This document shows, piece after piece, positions 19,332 to 28,756 of a stretch of DNA of 58,072 bases (position 1 is its first letter; each line of letters opens with the position of its first letter). This stretch comes from an uncultured Candidatus Actinomarina sp. (GTDB taxonomy: Bacteria; Actinomycetota; Acidimicrobiia; Actinomarinales; Actinomarinaceae). The notes under the pieces are model-generated. The model saw only the letters and a list, made by a program, of their open reading frames with translations, was not told where the DNA came from and searched no databases. The translations under genes and the position numbers were made by a program. The stretch covers positions 1-58,072 of the forward strand of contig CACFFJ010000005.1 in NCBI GenBank assembly GCA_902565645.1. The letters run 5' to 3'.

Positions 19332-19708
19332 TAATATAGCACCTCTCCAAGTGTTGTAATTGATCTAATAGTTAATCCCATTAAATAGAGTAGAGCAAGA
19401 CCCCAATATAAATAGAAGTTTTCTTTCATTTGATCTTTATAAATATATAAAAATGTCAATGTAAACAAGACAACAGCGACATAAAAAATATGGAATGTAC
19501 CTAAATTTTCGTTTGTTGAATATAAGTAAGCTGCCATTAATGCAGTTATTAATAATAAACTTATTGATAATCCAATAATATATTTAGCAACTATTTCTTT
19601 TCTAAATTTAATTTTGAAATGCATGATAAAAATTACTATTCCACTAATTCCACAACATATAGCACTATACATAAGTGTTGAAGAGTAGTAATCACTTATT
19701 GTTATCAT
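19331..19708 (-). CDS. Small multi-pass membrane protein, unknown function
   Basis: Intact ORF with about four hydrophobic segments; 1-nt overlap with alpha/beta hydrolase. Confidence 0.6.
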   Translation of the reverse strand: MITISDYYSSTLMYSAICCGISGIVIFIMHFKIKFRKEIVAKYIIGLSISLLLITALMAAYLYSTNENLGTFHIFYVAVVLFTLTFLYIYKDQMKENFYLYWGLALLYLMGLTIRSITTLGEVLY

Positions 19709-19770
19709 ATATTTATTTTACTATCTATAGAATTGAGTATTAAATAATAATCAGTTACAGTGAATTGGTA

Positions 19771-21039
19771 ATGTCAAACAAAGATATAAATACAATAAAA
19801 GAAAATGTTCCAGCATCATGGACTTCATCAATGGACTCATTCATTGTAAAAGGCAAGAATGCTGAAATTTGGGACAGAGAAAACAATAGATATATAGATT
19901 ATGTTGGTGGTTATGCTGTTCTAAATACTGGTCATTTAAATCCAAGAGTAGTCAAAAGAGTTGAAGACCAACTAAAAAACTATTCACATTCTTGTTTTGC
20001 ATTTGCGCCACATGAAAATGCAGTCAAAGTTGCAAAAGAAATAAATGAGAGATATCCAATTAAAGAAAATACAAAAACTTTTTTAGTTAACAGTGGTGCA
20101 GAATCAATAGAAAATGCAACAAAGATTGCAAGATATTTCACCAAACGTAAAAATATAATAGCATTTAAAGGTGGATTCCACGGAAGAACATACCTAACGA
20201 TGGGATTGACAGGTAAAGATAATCCATACAAAACAGGTTTCGGTCCTTTCCCAGAATTTATACACCATGCAGAATATCCATATTTATACAGAGATGTTTC
20301 AGATGAAGTTGCAATTGACAGTGTTAATAAATTATTAGAAAATAATGTAAATCCTGATGATGTTGCTGCATTTGTAGTCGAAGTTCAACTTGGAGAAGGT
20401 GGATACATACCTGCTTCTAAACAATTTTTAGCTGAGCTGAGAAGAATCAGTAATGAGAAAGGCATCTTACTGATTTTTGATGAAGTCCAAACTGGTTTTG
20501 GTAGAACTGGAGAAATGTTTGGAGCAGACACTGTTAATGTTTCACCTGATATTGCAACACTCGCTAAAGGAATTGCTGGTGGTTTTCCACTAGCTGCAGT
20601 TGTAGGAAAATCTAATATTATGGATTCAATACATGAGTCAGGTATTGGAAGTACGTTTGGTGCTTCACCTATTTCATGTGCGGCAGCTTTAGGGGTGCTT
20701 GAAGTTTTTGATAAAGACGATTTAATAAAAAATACAAAACAACATGCTGAAATAATGAATAAATCATTAAAAGGTCTCATGGAAGAATCAACATTTATAG
20801 GAGATGTTAGAGGATATGGCACAATGATAGGTGTAGAAATTGTAGAGAATCAAGAAACAAAAATTCCAGCTAAAGATATTGCATTAAATATAATTGATAA
20901 TTGTAAAACAAACGGATTGCTTTTAGTTAATTGTGGATTAGAAGGAAATGTAATTAGATTTATGGGTCCATTAACAACACCAATTAATCAAGTAGAAGAG
21001 GCTCTTGAAATATTCAAAAATTCAGTAATTAATATTTAA
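19771..21039 (+). CDS. Class-III aminotransferase (4-aminobutyrate/acetylornithine-type)
   Basis: NSGAESIENATKIARYFTKRKNIIAFKGGFHGRTYLTMGLTG, LIFDEVQTGFGRTGEMF, AKGIAGGFPLAAVVG; ORF track starts at 19765, ATG at 19771 is plausible. Confidence 0.9.
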   Translation: MSNKDINTIKENVPASWTSSMDSFIVKGKNAEIWDRENNRYIDYVGGYAVLNTGHLNPRVVKRVEDQLKNYSHSCFAFAPHENAVKVAKEINERYPIKENTKTFLVNSGAESIENATKIARYFTKRKNIIAFKGGFHGRTYLTMGLTGKDNPYKTGFGPFPEFIHHAEYPYLYRDVSDEVAIDSVNKLLENNVNPDDVAAFVVEVQLGEGGYIPASKQFLAELRRISNEKGILLIFDEVQTGFGRTGEMFGADTVNVSPDIATLAKGIAGGFPLAAVVGKSNIMDSIHESGIGSTFGASPISCAAALGVLEVFDKDDLIKNTKQHAEIMNKSLKGLMEESTFIGDVRGYGTMIGVEIVENQETKIPAKDIALNIIDNCKTNGLLLVNCGLEGNVIRFMGPLTTPINQVEEALEIFKNSVINI

Positions 21040-22109
21040 TCTTCTATGTGTGTCAAATTATGAAGTTTTGATAATGTATCATTATCTTTTGCTGTTTTGG
21101 CTGGAGCTTTCATAAGCCAAGCAGAAACCAAATCTAGTGAATCAAGATCACCTTTATCAGTAAAATATTTCATATATCTTATTGCATCAATTACAACACC
21201 TGCACTATTTGGTGAATCCCATACTTCAAGTTGAACTTCAATATTTAAAGGTACTCCGCCGAATGCTTCTCCTTCTAATCTTATGAAAGCTTTTTTACGA
21301 TCTTCTAACCATTTAACATAATCTGAAGGGCCAATTCTTACATTATCAGGATCCATACCTTTACCTTTGTTTGCTACTGAAGTAACAGAGGATGTTTTGC
21401 TAGTTCTTTTAGTCTCTAAACGGTCTTCTTCAAGCATATTTAAAAAATCCATATTTCCACCAACATTTAATTGATAAGACCTCTTAAGTTCGACACCTCT
21501 ATCGGAAAATAATTGAGCTAATGCTCTATGAACAATTGTTGCTCCTACTTGACTTTTAATGTCATCACCTATTAGAGGAACTTTATTATCTCTAAATTTG
21601 TTATACCATTCTTCATCTCTAGCAATAAATACAGGAATACAATTAATAAATCCTACTTTTGCGTCAATAGCGCATTGTGCGTAAAATTTTACTGCTTCGT
21701 CAGAACCAACAGGTAATAAATTTATCAGTATTTCAGCTTTTGATTCCTTAAGCTCTTTTACAATTTCTTCTGAGTCATCAACTGTAGTTATTAATTCTTT
21801 TACAAATTTTCCTACTCCATCTAGAGTTTTACCTGGTTTTACTTCAATATTTAAATTTGGAACTTCACAAAACTTTGAAGTATTATTTGGCTCAACAAAT
21901 ATTGCATCAGAAATATCTTTACCTACTTTATCTTTATTGATATCAAATGCTGCAACTATTTGTATATCTGAGACCTTAAACCCACCAATTACATCTGAAA
22001 TTAATCCAATCTCAGTTTTTTCATCTTTGTAATACTCCAATCCTTGAACAAATGAACTTGCACAATTTCCTACTCCAAGAATTGCAACTTTAATTTTAGG
22101 ATTACTCAT
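21036..22109 (-). CDS. ino1: Inositol-3-phosphate synthase (actinobacterial/archaeal type)
   Basis: KVAILGVGNCASSFVQGLEYYKD, LINLLPVGSDEAVKFYAQCAIDA, GDDIKSQVGATIVHRALAQLF, LNVGGNMDFLNM, APAKTAKDNDT. Confidence 0.93.
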   Translation of the reverse strand: MSNPKIKVAILGVGNCASSFVQGLEYYKDEKTEIGLISDVIGGFKVSDIQIVAAFDINKDKVGKDISDAIFVEPNNTSKFCEVPNLNIEVKPGKTLDGVGKFVKELITTVDDSEEIVKELKESKAEILINLLPVGSDEAVKFYAQCAIDAKVGFINCIPVFIARDEEWYNKFRDNKVPLIGDDIKSQVGATIVHRALAQLFSDRGVELKRSYQLNVGGNMDFLNMLEEDRLETKRTSKTSSVTSVANKGKGMDPDNVRIGPSDYVKWLEDRKKAFIRLEGEAFGGVPLNIEVQLEVWDSPNSAGVVIDAIRYMKYFTDKGDLDSLDLVSAWLMKAPAKTAKDNDTLSKLHNLTHIED

Positions 22110-22157
22110 TCAATTAACTTTAGCAATTTTTCGATTTATCAATAATTAGAAGTTTTA

Positions 22158-22271
22158 TTATCCAAAAATATGGTTGTACCAACTTATAGAATTATAGAAA
22201 ATACCTACTATGAAATAGATTATGAAAGTGATAACACCCACAATTTGTAATACTTTAATAAACTTTCTCAC
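22158..22271 (-). CDS. Possible 37-aa single-TM microprotein upstream of ino1
   Basis: GTG-start ORF VRKFIKVLQIVGVITFIIYFIVGIFYNSISWYNHIFG; hydrophobic core with basic N-terminus; not in the ORF track because of length. Confidence 0.35.
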   Translation of the reverse strand: MRKFIKVLQIVGVITFIIYFIVGIFYNSISWYNHIFG

Positions 22272-22324
22272 ATTACAAGATTACATCCTAGAAAAAATAA
22301 TTAAAAAATAGTTATAGTTTATAT

Positions 22325-23296
22325 ATGATTAAAAATTTATCACCTTCAAGGGCTTCACAGTTTAAAACATGTCCAAAACAATATAAATTTGCAAATGTTG
22401 ACAAAATTATTGAACCAACAAATGAAGTTCAAGCAAAAGGGACTACAGTTCATCAAGCTCTTGAAGATCTATATGAGTTACCAAAAGAAGAAAGAAGTTC
22501 CGAGAATTTATACAATTTATTTAGAAATGCTTGGACAAAAGTAAGAGGTAACGATGAACATGTAGATCTATTTGACACAATTGAAGAAGAGAAAGAATGG
22601 GGTTTAGATGCATTAAATTTGTTAGCAAATTATTTAACTTTAGAAAATCCAAAGGAAATAGAACCTATGGAAAAAGAGAGATGGGTGCGAGGTTCTATAG
22701 ACGATTTAAATCTTAGAGGAATTTTAGACAGAATGGATAGAGACAAGGATGGAAACTTAATAATTATCGATTATAAATCAGGTAAAGCCCCATCAGCTAA
22801 ATATAAAGAACCAAGATTCTTTGCACTTAAGTTATATGCATTACTAATTAAAGATGAACTTGGTGAAATGCCTAAAGAACTTAAATTAATTTATTTACAG
22901 AATTCAACAATCCATACTTTACAAATCGATGAAGATATTTTAAATAAAGCAAAAGAAGAAATATTGGATATCTGGAACAATATTAAAAATGCTTATGAAA
23001 ATAATCAGTTCCCAGCAACAAAAAATACACTTTGTGATTGGTGTTACTATAAACCAATTTGCCCGGAATTCAATGATTCAGCGCCTGATACTGATGATCT
23101 ACAAAATATAAATATTGAGATAGAGGATTTAGAAAAGAATATAGAAGCAGTAACAATGTTTGAAAATCCTGATGATATCCCAGATGAAAGTCCTATTAAA
23201 AAAATTGATATGGAGTCTACTAATGAGCAACTTAAAAATTTAAAAGACAAAAAACAATCAATAATAAATGAAATTGAGAAAATTTTAAGGAAATAA
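22325..23296 (+). CDS. RecB-family PD-(D/E)XK nuclease with probable 4-Cys Fe-S motif (AddB/Cas4-like)
   Basis: SPSRASQFKTCPKQYKFA, GTTVHQALEDLY, GILDRMDRDKDGNLIIIDYKSG, CDWCYYKPICPEF. Confidence 0.85.
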   Translation: MIKNLSPSRASQFKTCPKQYKFANVDKIIEPTNEVQAKGTTVHQALEDLYELPKEERSSENLYNLFRNAWTKVRGNDEHVDLFDTIEEEKEWGLDALNLLANYLTLENPKEIEPMEKERWVRGSIDDLNLRGILDRMDRDKDGNLIIIDYKSGKAPSAKYKEPRFFALKLYALLIKDELGEMPKELKLIYLQNSTIHTLQIDEDILNKAKEEILDIWNNIKNAYENNQFPATKNTLCDWCYYKPICPEFNDSAPDTDDLQNINIEIEDLEKNIEAVTMFENPDDIPDESPIKKIDMESTNEQLKNLKDKKQSIINEIEKILRK

Positions 23297-24547
23297 TCCT
23301 CTAGTTAACTTAGCTGCTGCTACTCGTTTTATGCCTTTAATAAGAGAAGCAGTCCTTAGATCACATTTATTTTTTTCAGCTATAACCCAAATTTCTTCAA
23401 AGGAGCTAGTTAAAACATCAATCAATTTTTCATAGAGCTCCTTTTCCTTCCAGAGATAATTTTGTGTGTTTTGTACCCATTCAAAATAACTACCTGTAAC
23501 ACCACCAGCATTAGCAAGAATATCCGGAATAATTAAGATATCGTTATCTCTTAAAATTTTGTCAGCATTTAATGTTGTCGGAGAGTTTGCACCTTCGACT
23601 ATAACCCTGGCTTTTATTTTTTGTGCATTACTTGAAGTTATCACACCACCAACAGCTGCTGGAATAAGTACATCACATTCTAATTCTAGAATTTCTGAAT
23701 CAAGAGGATCACCTCCTGGAAAACCATCTACCGTGTTCTCTTTAGCTATATGCTTAAATAATTCAGGAATGTTTAAACCTTTTTCGTTATACACGCCACC
23801 TTTTAGATCATTAACAGCTATGACTTTTGCTCCCTCTTCATAAGATGCTAAAGCAGCATATCTTCCGACATTTCCGAAGCCTTGAACGACTACTTTAGAA
23901 TCTGAATATTTTTTGTTATATTTATCCATTGCAGCTTTTGCAATAGCTACAGCTCCTCTGCCTGTAGCCTCTCTTCTAGTTATTGAGCCTCCTAAAGAAG
24001 CTGGTTTTCCTGTAACAATGCCTGGTTGTGGTGAACCTACAAAGTTGCTATATGTATCCATAATCCATGCCATTGTTTGTTCGTCAGTTCCTAAATCAGG
24101 AGCTGGAATATCTTTATCTACACCTATTACAGGTAATAATTCTGCGGTAAACCTTCTTGTAACTCTTTGCTTTTCAGCTCGCGATAGAGGTCTTGGATCG
24201 ATAGCTACCCCACCTTTTGCTCCTCCATAAGGTAAACCTACAATTGCAGACTTCCATGACATCAAAATTGCGAGAGCTGTAACTTCTCCAAGATTCACAT
24301 CCGGAGCATACCTAATTCCACCTTTCGTTGGTCCCATTGATAGAACATGCTGTACCCTATAACCGATAACAGTTTCTACTTCTTCATACTCATCTCTTCT
24401 AAATGGAAAAGTAACAGTTAAAGCTCTTTGTGGTAATTTCAATCTTTCTTTAATATTTGGATCAAGATTAATAAATTCAGCTACTTCATCATATTGACGA
24501 ATTACTTCATTGTACATATGTGAAGCGAAGATATCCCCATTTGTCAT
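23285..24547 (-). CDS. gdhA: Glutamate dehydrogenase
   Basis: GPTKGGIRYAPDVNLGEVTALAILMSWKSAIVGLPYGGAKGGV, APDLGTDEQTMAWIMDTYS, VVQGFGNVGRYAA, ILANAGGVTGSYFEWVQN. Confidence 0.94.
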   Translation of the reverse strand: MTNGDIFASHMYNEVIRQYDEVAEFINLDPNIKERLKLPQRALTVTFPFRRDEYEEVETVIGYRVQHVLSMGPTKGGIRYAPDVNLGEVTALAILMSWKSAIVGLPYGGAKGGVAIDPRPLSRAEKQRVTRRFTAELLPVIGVDKDIPAPDLGTDEQTMAWIMDTYSNFVGSPQPGIVTGKPASLGGSITRREATGRGAVAIAKAAMDKYNKKYSDSKVVVQGFGNVGRYAALASYEEGAKVIAVNDLKGGVYNEKGLNIPELFKHIAKENTVDGFPGGDPLDSEILELECDVLIPAAVGGVITSSNAQKIKARVIVEGANSPTTLNADKILRDNDILIIPDILANAGGVTGSYFEWVQNTQNYLWKEKELYEKLIDVLTSSFEEIWVIAEKNKCDLRTASLIKGIKRVAAAKLTRGLFP

Positions 24548-24632
24548 TACAAGCCTATATTATTGCTGTTTGGTTTTAGAAGCGACATAAAATAATATTT
24601 TTTGTCGTAGATGCTTTCTAATATTTGAAAGT

Positions 24633-24749
24633 ATGAAATACAAAAATATAGAAGATATCCTAAAAGATAGCGGCCTTGATGCTGTTGTTATATGTTATAA
24701 ACATAACGACCAATGCAGTTGTCATGAAAGCTACAAAGAAGCAGCTTAA
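24633..24749 (+). CDS. Possible 38-aa Cys/His-containing microprotein
   Basis: ATG ORF MKYKNIEDILKDSGLDAVVICYKHNDQCSCHESYKEAA, 21 nt upstream of the next ORF on the same strand; not in the ORF track because of length. Confidence 0.45.
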   Translation: MKYKNIEDILKDSGLDAVVICYKHNDQCSCHESYKEAA

Positions 24750-24763
24750 ATTTAGGAGAAAAT

Positions 24764-25327
24764 ATGAACAATAAAATCGAAGATGTTCTTGATCTAACAA
24801 GAGAGATCTCAATACAGGATAATGAAGAGATTGATTTTTCAATAACTCCATTTGGTGAAAAATTATTATCTACTGAAGATATTGAATTTCTTTGGGTTGC
24901 AAGAAATGCATCTAGTTCAGTAAAGTCAGCATCTTCAAATATTAAAACTTTTAATGACGAAAAAATTGCTAATAATGTTAATGAAAATGGATCAGTTAGG
25001 TTGGGAGATGAAGTTTTTGTGTATAGCAAATCATACAACTGGAAAGTACAAGAGTTAAGAAATTTTATTAAATGGGTGATAGAGAAATCAAGTGACAATG
25101 AGGAGCTACTTAATTCTTTGTTAGCTATTATAGGTCCTACTTTTGTACCAAAATTAAAAGGACTTGATGCTGTTTCAGCTTCTAGAAATTTGAATCCAGA
25201 AGTTATTAGAGATACTTTCTTATTTAAAGAGTGGAAGGATAAAGCAGATTTAAAAACAATAAATACAAATAACAAATCGGCTCCAAAATGGGCTAAAGAT
25301 TTAGGTCATAAAGAAAGGAAGAAATGA
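24764..25327 (+). CDS. Hypothetical protein, co-oriented with Rad52-like gene
   Basis: ATG preceded by TTTAGGAGAAAAT (strong RBS); 4-nt overlap with next gene; no family recognised. Confidence 0.75.
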   Translation: MNNKIEDVLDLTREISIQDNEEIDFSITPFGEKLLSTEDIEFLWVARNASSSVKSASSNIKTFNDEKIANNVNENGSVRLGDEVFVYSKSYNWKVQELRNFIKWVIEKSSDNEELLNSLLAIIGPTFVPKLKGLDAVSASRNLNPEVIRDTFLFKEWKDKADLKTINTNNKSAPKWAKDLGHKERKK

Positions 25328-25752
25328 ATCAATTATACGAACTATCAAGACAATTTCCCGATGAATGGGTTAAAAAAGCTCCTAAAGGAAAGTTTGGAAA
25401 TTATATCCCTCATTCTGTAATTACTCAGAGATTGCTTGAGGTATGCGGTCCATATACTTGGGAAGTTAAAGAATTAATCAGACAAGAAAATGATGGAAAA
25501 GTTGTTGGATGTTTTGGAAAACTAACTGTAGAAATTGATCAAAAATTAGTAACTGTAACATCCATTGGCGATGTAGAACACGACCAAGGAAGTGACGGAA
25601 CAAATGCTAAACATGCTGAATCTGATGCATTTAAAAGATGCGCTATGAAAATAGGTTTAGGTTTACATCTTTGGGCTGGTGAAGAATACTATTTAGATAA
25701 GAAATTAAATGATGATAAAAGTAAGAAGAATCTAAAACTTAAATCAGCCTAA
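25324..25752 (+). CDS. Rad52-like single-strand annealing protein
   Basis: RLLEVCGPYTWEVKELIR...GKLTVEIDQKLVTVTSIGDVEH...NAKHAESDAFKRCAMKIGLGLHLWAGEEYY resembles Rad52/Rad22 core. Confidence 0.75.
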   Translation: MNQLYELSRQFPDEWVKKAPKGKFGNYIPHSVITQRLLEVCGPYTWEVKELIRQENDGKVVGCFGKLTVEIDQKLVTVTSIGDVEHDQGSDGTNAKHAESDAFKRCAMKIGLGLHLWAGEEYYLDKKLNDDKSKKNLKLKSA

Positions 25753-26204
25753 TTTAATAATTTTCCATTTTTTGATTCTAATAAAATTGTTACAGGGCCA
25801 TCATTTATTAATTCAACTTTCATAAATGCCCCAAACTCACCCTCTTTAACATCCACTCTCCCACTGAATTTTTCAACTACAATTTTTAAGAGTTCTTTTG
25901 CGCTATCTGGGTCTTCTGATTTGATAAAGGAAGGTCTATTTCCCCTTGAAAGATCAGCTAAAAGTGTAAATTGGCTGACTAATAGAATAGAACCATCAAC
26001 ATCAACTATAGATTTATTCATTTTGCCTTCTTCATCAGAAAATATTCTTAAATTTAAAATTTTTTCAGTTAAAACACCTACATCTTCAATAGTGTCTTCT
26101 TTCTCTACACCCCATAAAAGAAGTAATCCATTATTTATTGAAGATATTTCCTTTTCACTTACTTTTACAGAAGATGATTCAACTCTTTGTATTACTACTT
26201 TCAT
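25749..26204 (-). CDS. dtd: D-aminoacyl-tRNA deacylase
   Basis: MKVVIQRVESSSVKV, LLVSQFTLLADLSRGNRPSF, GEFGAFMKVELINDGPVTILLES. Confidence 0.95.
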   Translation of the reverse strand: MKVVIQRVESSSVKVSEKEISSINNGLLLLWGVEKEDTIEDVGVLTEKILNLRIFSDEEGKMNKSIVDVDGSILLVSQFTLLADLSRGNRPSFIKSEDPDSAKELLKIVVEKFSGRVDVKEGEFGAFMKVELINDGPVTILLESKNGKLLN

Positions 26205-26227
26205 AAATACTATTCTAAGATATACAC

Positions 26228-26641
26228 ATGGTATTAGACAAAAAAACTATAGCTATGGCTTCAGGTCCTAACTATGCTGCTTTCACTACTTTGTTTAAAA
26301 ATGGATCACCTCAAACCCATATGATGTGGGTTGATACAGATGGTGAGCATTTGTTAATTAATACTGAAATTCATAGAACAAAATACTTAAATACAAACAA
26401 CGATAAAAGAGTTAATGTCATGATTTGGAAACATGATGATACTTTTAAATTTGTAGAAATACGTGGAAAAGTAATTGATGAAATAAGAGGTGAAGAAGCT
26501 TTTGATAATATTAATAAATTATCTGAAAAATACTTTAATAAACCTTATCCATTCGAAGTTCAAACTGAAAGAATTGTTTTGAAAATTGAAGCTGAGAGAG
26601 AGTTTTTCTTTAATTTAAAAGAAGAAGATTTTGATTTTTAG
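26228..26641 (+). CDS. PPOX-class (probably F420-dependent) oxidoreductase
   Basis: YAAFTTLFKNGSPQTHMMWVDTDGEHLLINTEIHRTKYLNTNNDKRVNVMI split beta-barrel family. Confidence 0.82.
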   Translation: MVLDKKTIAMASGPNYAAFTTLFKNGSPQTHMMWVDTDGEHLLINTEIHRTKYLNTNNDKRVNVMIWKHDDTFKFVEIRGKVIDEIRGEEAFDNINKLSEKYFNKPYPFEVQTERIVLKIEAEREFFFNLKEEDFDF

Positions 26642-27489
26642 GAATAGTCATAAAACCCTTTTCCTGTTTTAACTCCTAAATCTCCTTTTTTAACTTTTTC
26701 TTCAAGAAATTTTTTTGGATAATCTTCTGGATCTTTTGTTTCATTGTAAATTTTTAATTTAGCATAATAATGTATATCAAGACCAGAATAATCAGATAAT
26801 TCAAATGGTCCTCTGGGGTGATGCAGACCATTTTTTATTGCTATATCTATATCCTTAAAATCAGCAATTCCCTCATCATATAATTTATATGCTTCATCTG
26901 TTAGAGCCGCCAACATTCTGTTAACAATGAATCCAGGAGTTTCTTTTTTACAAGTAACTACTGTTCTTCCCATGTCTTTTCCTAGATTTTGTGTACGTTC
27001 AATAGTCTCTTTATTAGTTTCTTTAGGATAAGAAATTTCAACTAAATCCATCCTTATTGGTGGATAGAAGAAGTGCATATTTATAAACCTACTTGGATGC
27101 TCACAGGGTTTAGCTAATTCTGATGCAGGTATAAAGGAACTATTTGTTGCTAAAACAACATCCTCATTTAATTTCTTTGATATGTCTTCAAAAATCTGTA
27201 ATTTTACATCTAGCTTTTCAACAACAGCCTCTATAACAAATGATTTATTATTAATTGTTTCATCAATAGACTCTGCAGTTTTAAGATAATTTTTAAAATT
27301 CTCTAAGTGAGTCTTTTCATATCTACCTTTTTCAACAAGGTTCATTAAATTTTCTTCAGTAAATTTAATTTTTGATTTTAGATTTTTAATATCTTTATCA
27401 TAAATATTTGTTTCATATCCTGCCATAGCAGCAAGTGCAGCAATTTGACTTCCCATTTGACCACCGCCTATAACTGCTACAGATTCCAT
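26638..27489 (-). CDS. 3-hydroxyacyl-CoA (3-hydroxybutyryl-CoA) dehydrogenase
   Basis: VAVIGGGQMGSQIAALAAMAGYETNIYD, ATNSSFIPASELA, RFINMHFFYPP, KKETPGFIVNRMLAAL, HHPRGPFELSDYSGLDI, GVKTGKGFYDY. Confidence 0.93.
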   Translation of the reverse strand: MESVAVIGGGQMGSQIAALAAMAGYETNIYDKDIKNLKSKIKFTEENLMNLVEKGRYEKTHLENFKNYLKTAESIDETINNKSFVIEAVVEKLDVKLQIFEDISKKLNEDVVLATNSSFIPASELAKPCEHPSRFINMHFFYPPIRMDLVEISYPKETNKETIERTQNLGKDMGRTVVTCKKETPGFIVNRMLAALTDEAYKLYDEGIADFKDIDIAIKNGLHHPRGPFELSDYSGLDIHYYAKLKIYNETKDPEDYPKKFLEEKVKKGDLGVKTGKGFYDYS

Positions 27490-27491
27490 AA

Positions 27492-28697
27492 TTACCTATG
27501 TTTATTTATTTCTCTTTTAGCTATTGATTGTAGATGAACTTCATCTGGACCATCAGCTATTCTCAGCACTCTTGCTCCAGCTGCCATTTTTGCTAAAGGT
27601 GTGTCTTGAGAAACTCCCATAGCTCCATGAGCTTGTATAGCTTTATCAATAACATAAGTAGCTGCATCCATTACTGAAACTTTAATTGAAGAAATTTCTA
27701 TCCTTGCTTGATCTTTACCTACAGTATCCATTAACCATGCTGTTTTAAGAGTAAGTAACCTTGCTTCTTCAATTTTAATTCTTGATTTAGCAATCCACTG
27801 TTGTATTACACCTTGCTCAGATAATGTTTTTCCAAATGCTTCCCTTTCAAGAGTCCTTTTAATCATAAGTTCTAATGCCCTTTCTGACATTCCTATAGTT
27901 CTCATGCAATGATGAATTCTTCCTGGGCCTAATCTTGCTTGTGCTATCTTAAATCCTGCACCTTCCCCTCCGATTAAGTTAGTTTTTGGAACGATTACAT
28001 TTTCAAACTTCACTTCTGGATGGCCCGTATAACCATCGTCATAGCCAAATACATGCATAGGTCTTACAACAGTTACGCCTTGTGTATTCATTGGAACCAA
28101 TACTTGGCTTTGTCTCTGGTGTGGCGGGTTGTCAGGATTTGTAACTCCCATAAATATACATATTTCAGCTCTTGGATTTATGGCATTAGAAGTCCACCAT
28201 TTCGTTCCATTGATTACATAATTATCTCCATCACTTTCAATAGAGCTACCAATATTTGTTGCATCAGACGAAGCAACGTTAGGCTCAGTCATTGCAAAAC
28301 ATGATCTAATTTTGCCTTCTAAAAGTGGTTCAAGCCATTCTTTCTTTTGTTCTGGAGTTCCAAATTCTGCAAGTATCTCCATATTCCCAGTATCAGGAGC
28401 AGAACAGTTAAAAACTTCTGATGACCACCAAACTCTACCCATAATTTCAGCTAAAGGCGCGTAGTCAAGATTAGATAGTCCAGGGCCATGATTTTTATCT
28501 GGCAAAAATAAGTTCCACAAACCAATTTTTCTTGCTTCTTCTTTTAATTCATCTAATACATCTGGTATATGTAAGGGATCTCCTGATTCTTCAATAGCTT
28601 TATCGTAACTATCTTCATTTGGATATATATGATCATCAAAAAATTTAATTAAACTTTCTTGTAATTCAAGCGATTCTTTTGAGTAATTAAAATCCAC
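27492..28697 (-). CDS. Acyl-CoA dehydrogenase, ACAD10/11-like
   Basis: [88 protein letters not shown]; closely resembles mammalian ACAD11 dehydrogenase domain. Confidence 0.9.
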   Translation of the reverse strand: MDFNYSKESLELQESLIKFFDDHIYPNEDSYDKAIEESGDPLHIPDVLDELKEEARKIGLWNLFLPDKNHGPGLSNLDYAPLAEIMGRVWWSSEVFNCSAPDTGNMEILAEFGTPEQKKEWLEPLLEGKIRSCFAMTEPNVASSDATNIGSSIESDGDNYVINGTKWWTSNAINPRAEICIFMGVTNPDNPPHQRQSQVLVPMNTQGVTVVRPMHVFGYDDGYTGHPEVKFENVIVPKTNLIGGEGAGFKIAQARLGPGRIHHCMRTIGMSERALELMIKRTLEREAFGKTLSEQGVIQQWIAKSRIKIEEARLLTLKTAWLMDTVGKDQARIEISSIKVSVMDAATYVIDKAIQAHGAMGVSQDTPLAKMAAGARVLRIADGPDEVHLQSIAKREINKHR

Positions 28698-28756
28698 AAT
28701 TTATTCTATCAATTAACTGCCCTCAACAAAAGAAACTTTGAGTAATATATTTCTTA

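Noticed and set aside
20385-20822. 145-aa minus ORF inside the aminotransferase gene
   Set aside because: Shadow ORF antisense to a conserved CDS, no domain motifs.
22325-23296. Cas4 of a CRISPR system
   Set aside because: No CRISPR repeats or other cas genes in the window; the protein reads better as a generic RecB-family nuclease.
23559-24230. Two + strand ORFs opposite gdhA
   Set aside because: Shadow ORFs antisense to conserved glutamate dehydrogenase.
24688-25275. 195-aa minus-strand ORF opposite the 24764-25327 gene
   Set aside because: Antisense; the plus-strand ORF has a clear RBS and 4-nt coupling to the Rad52-like gene, so the plus strand is preferred, although neither translation matches a known family by eye.
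24633-25752. Prophage
   Set aside because: No integrase, terminase, capsid, tail or lysis genes nearby; flanked by housekeeping genes gdhA and dtd.
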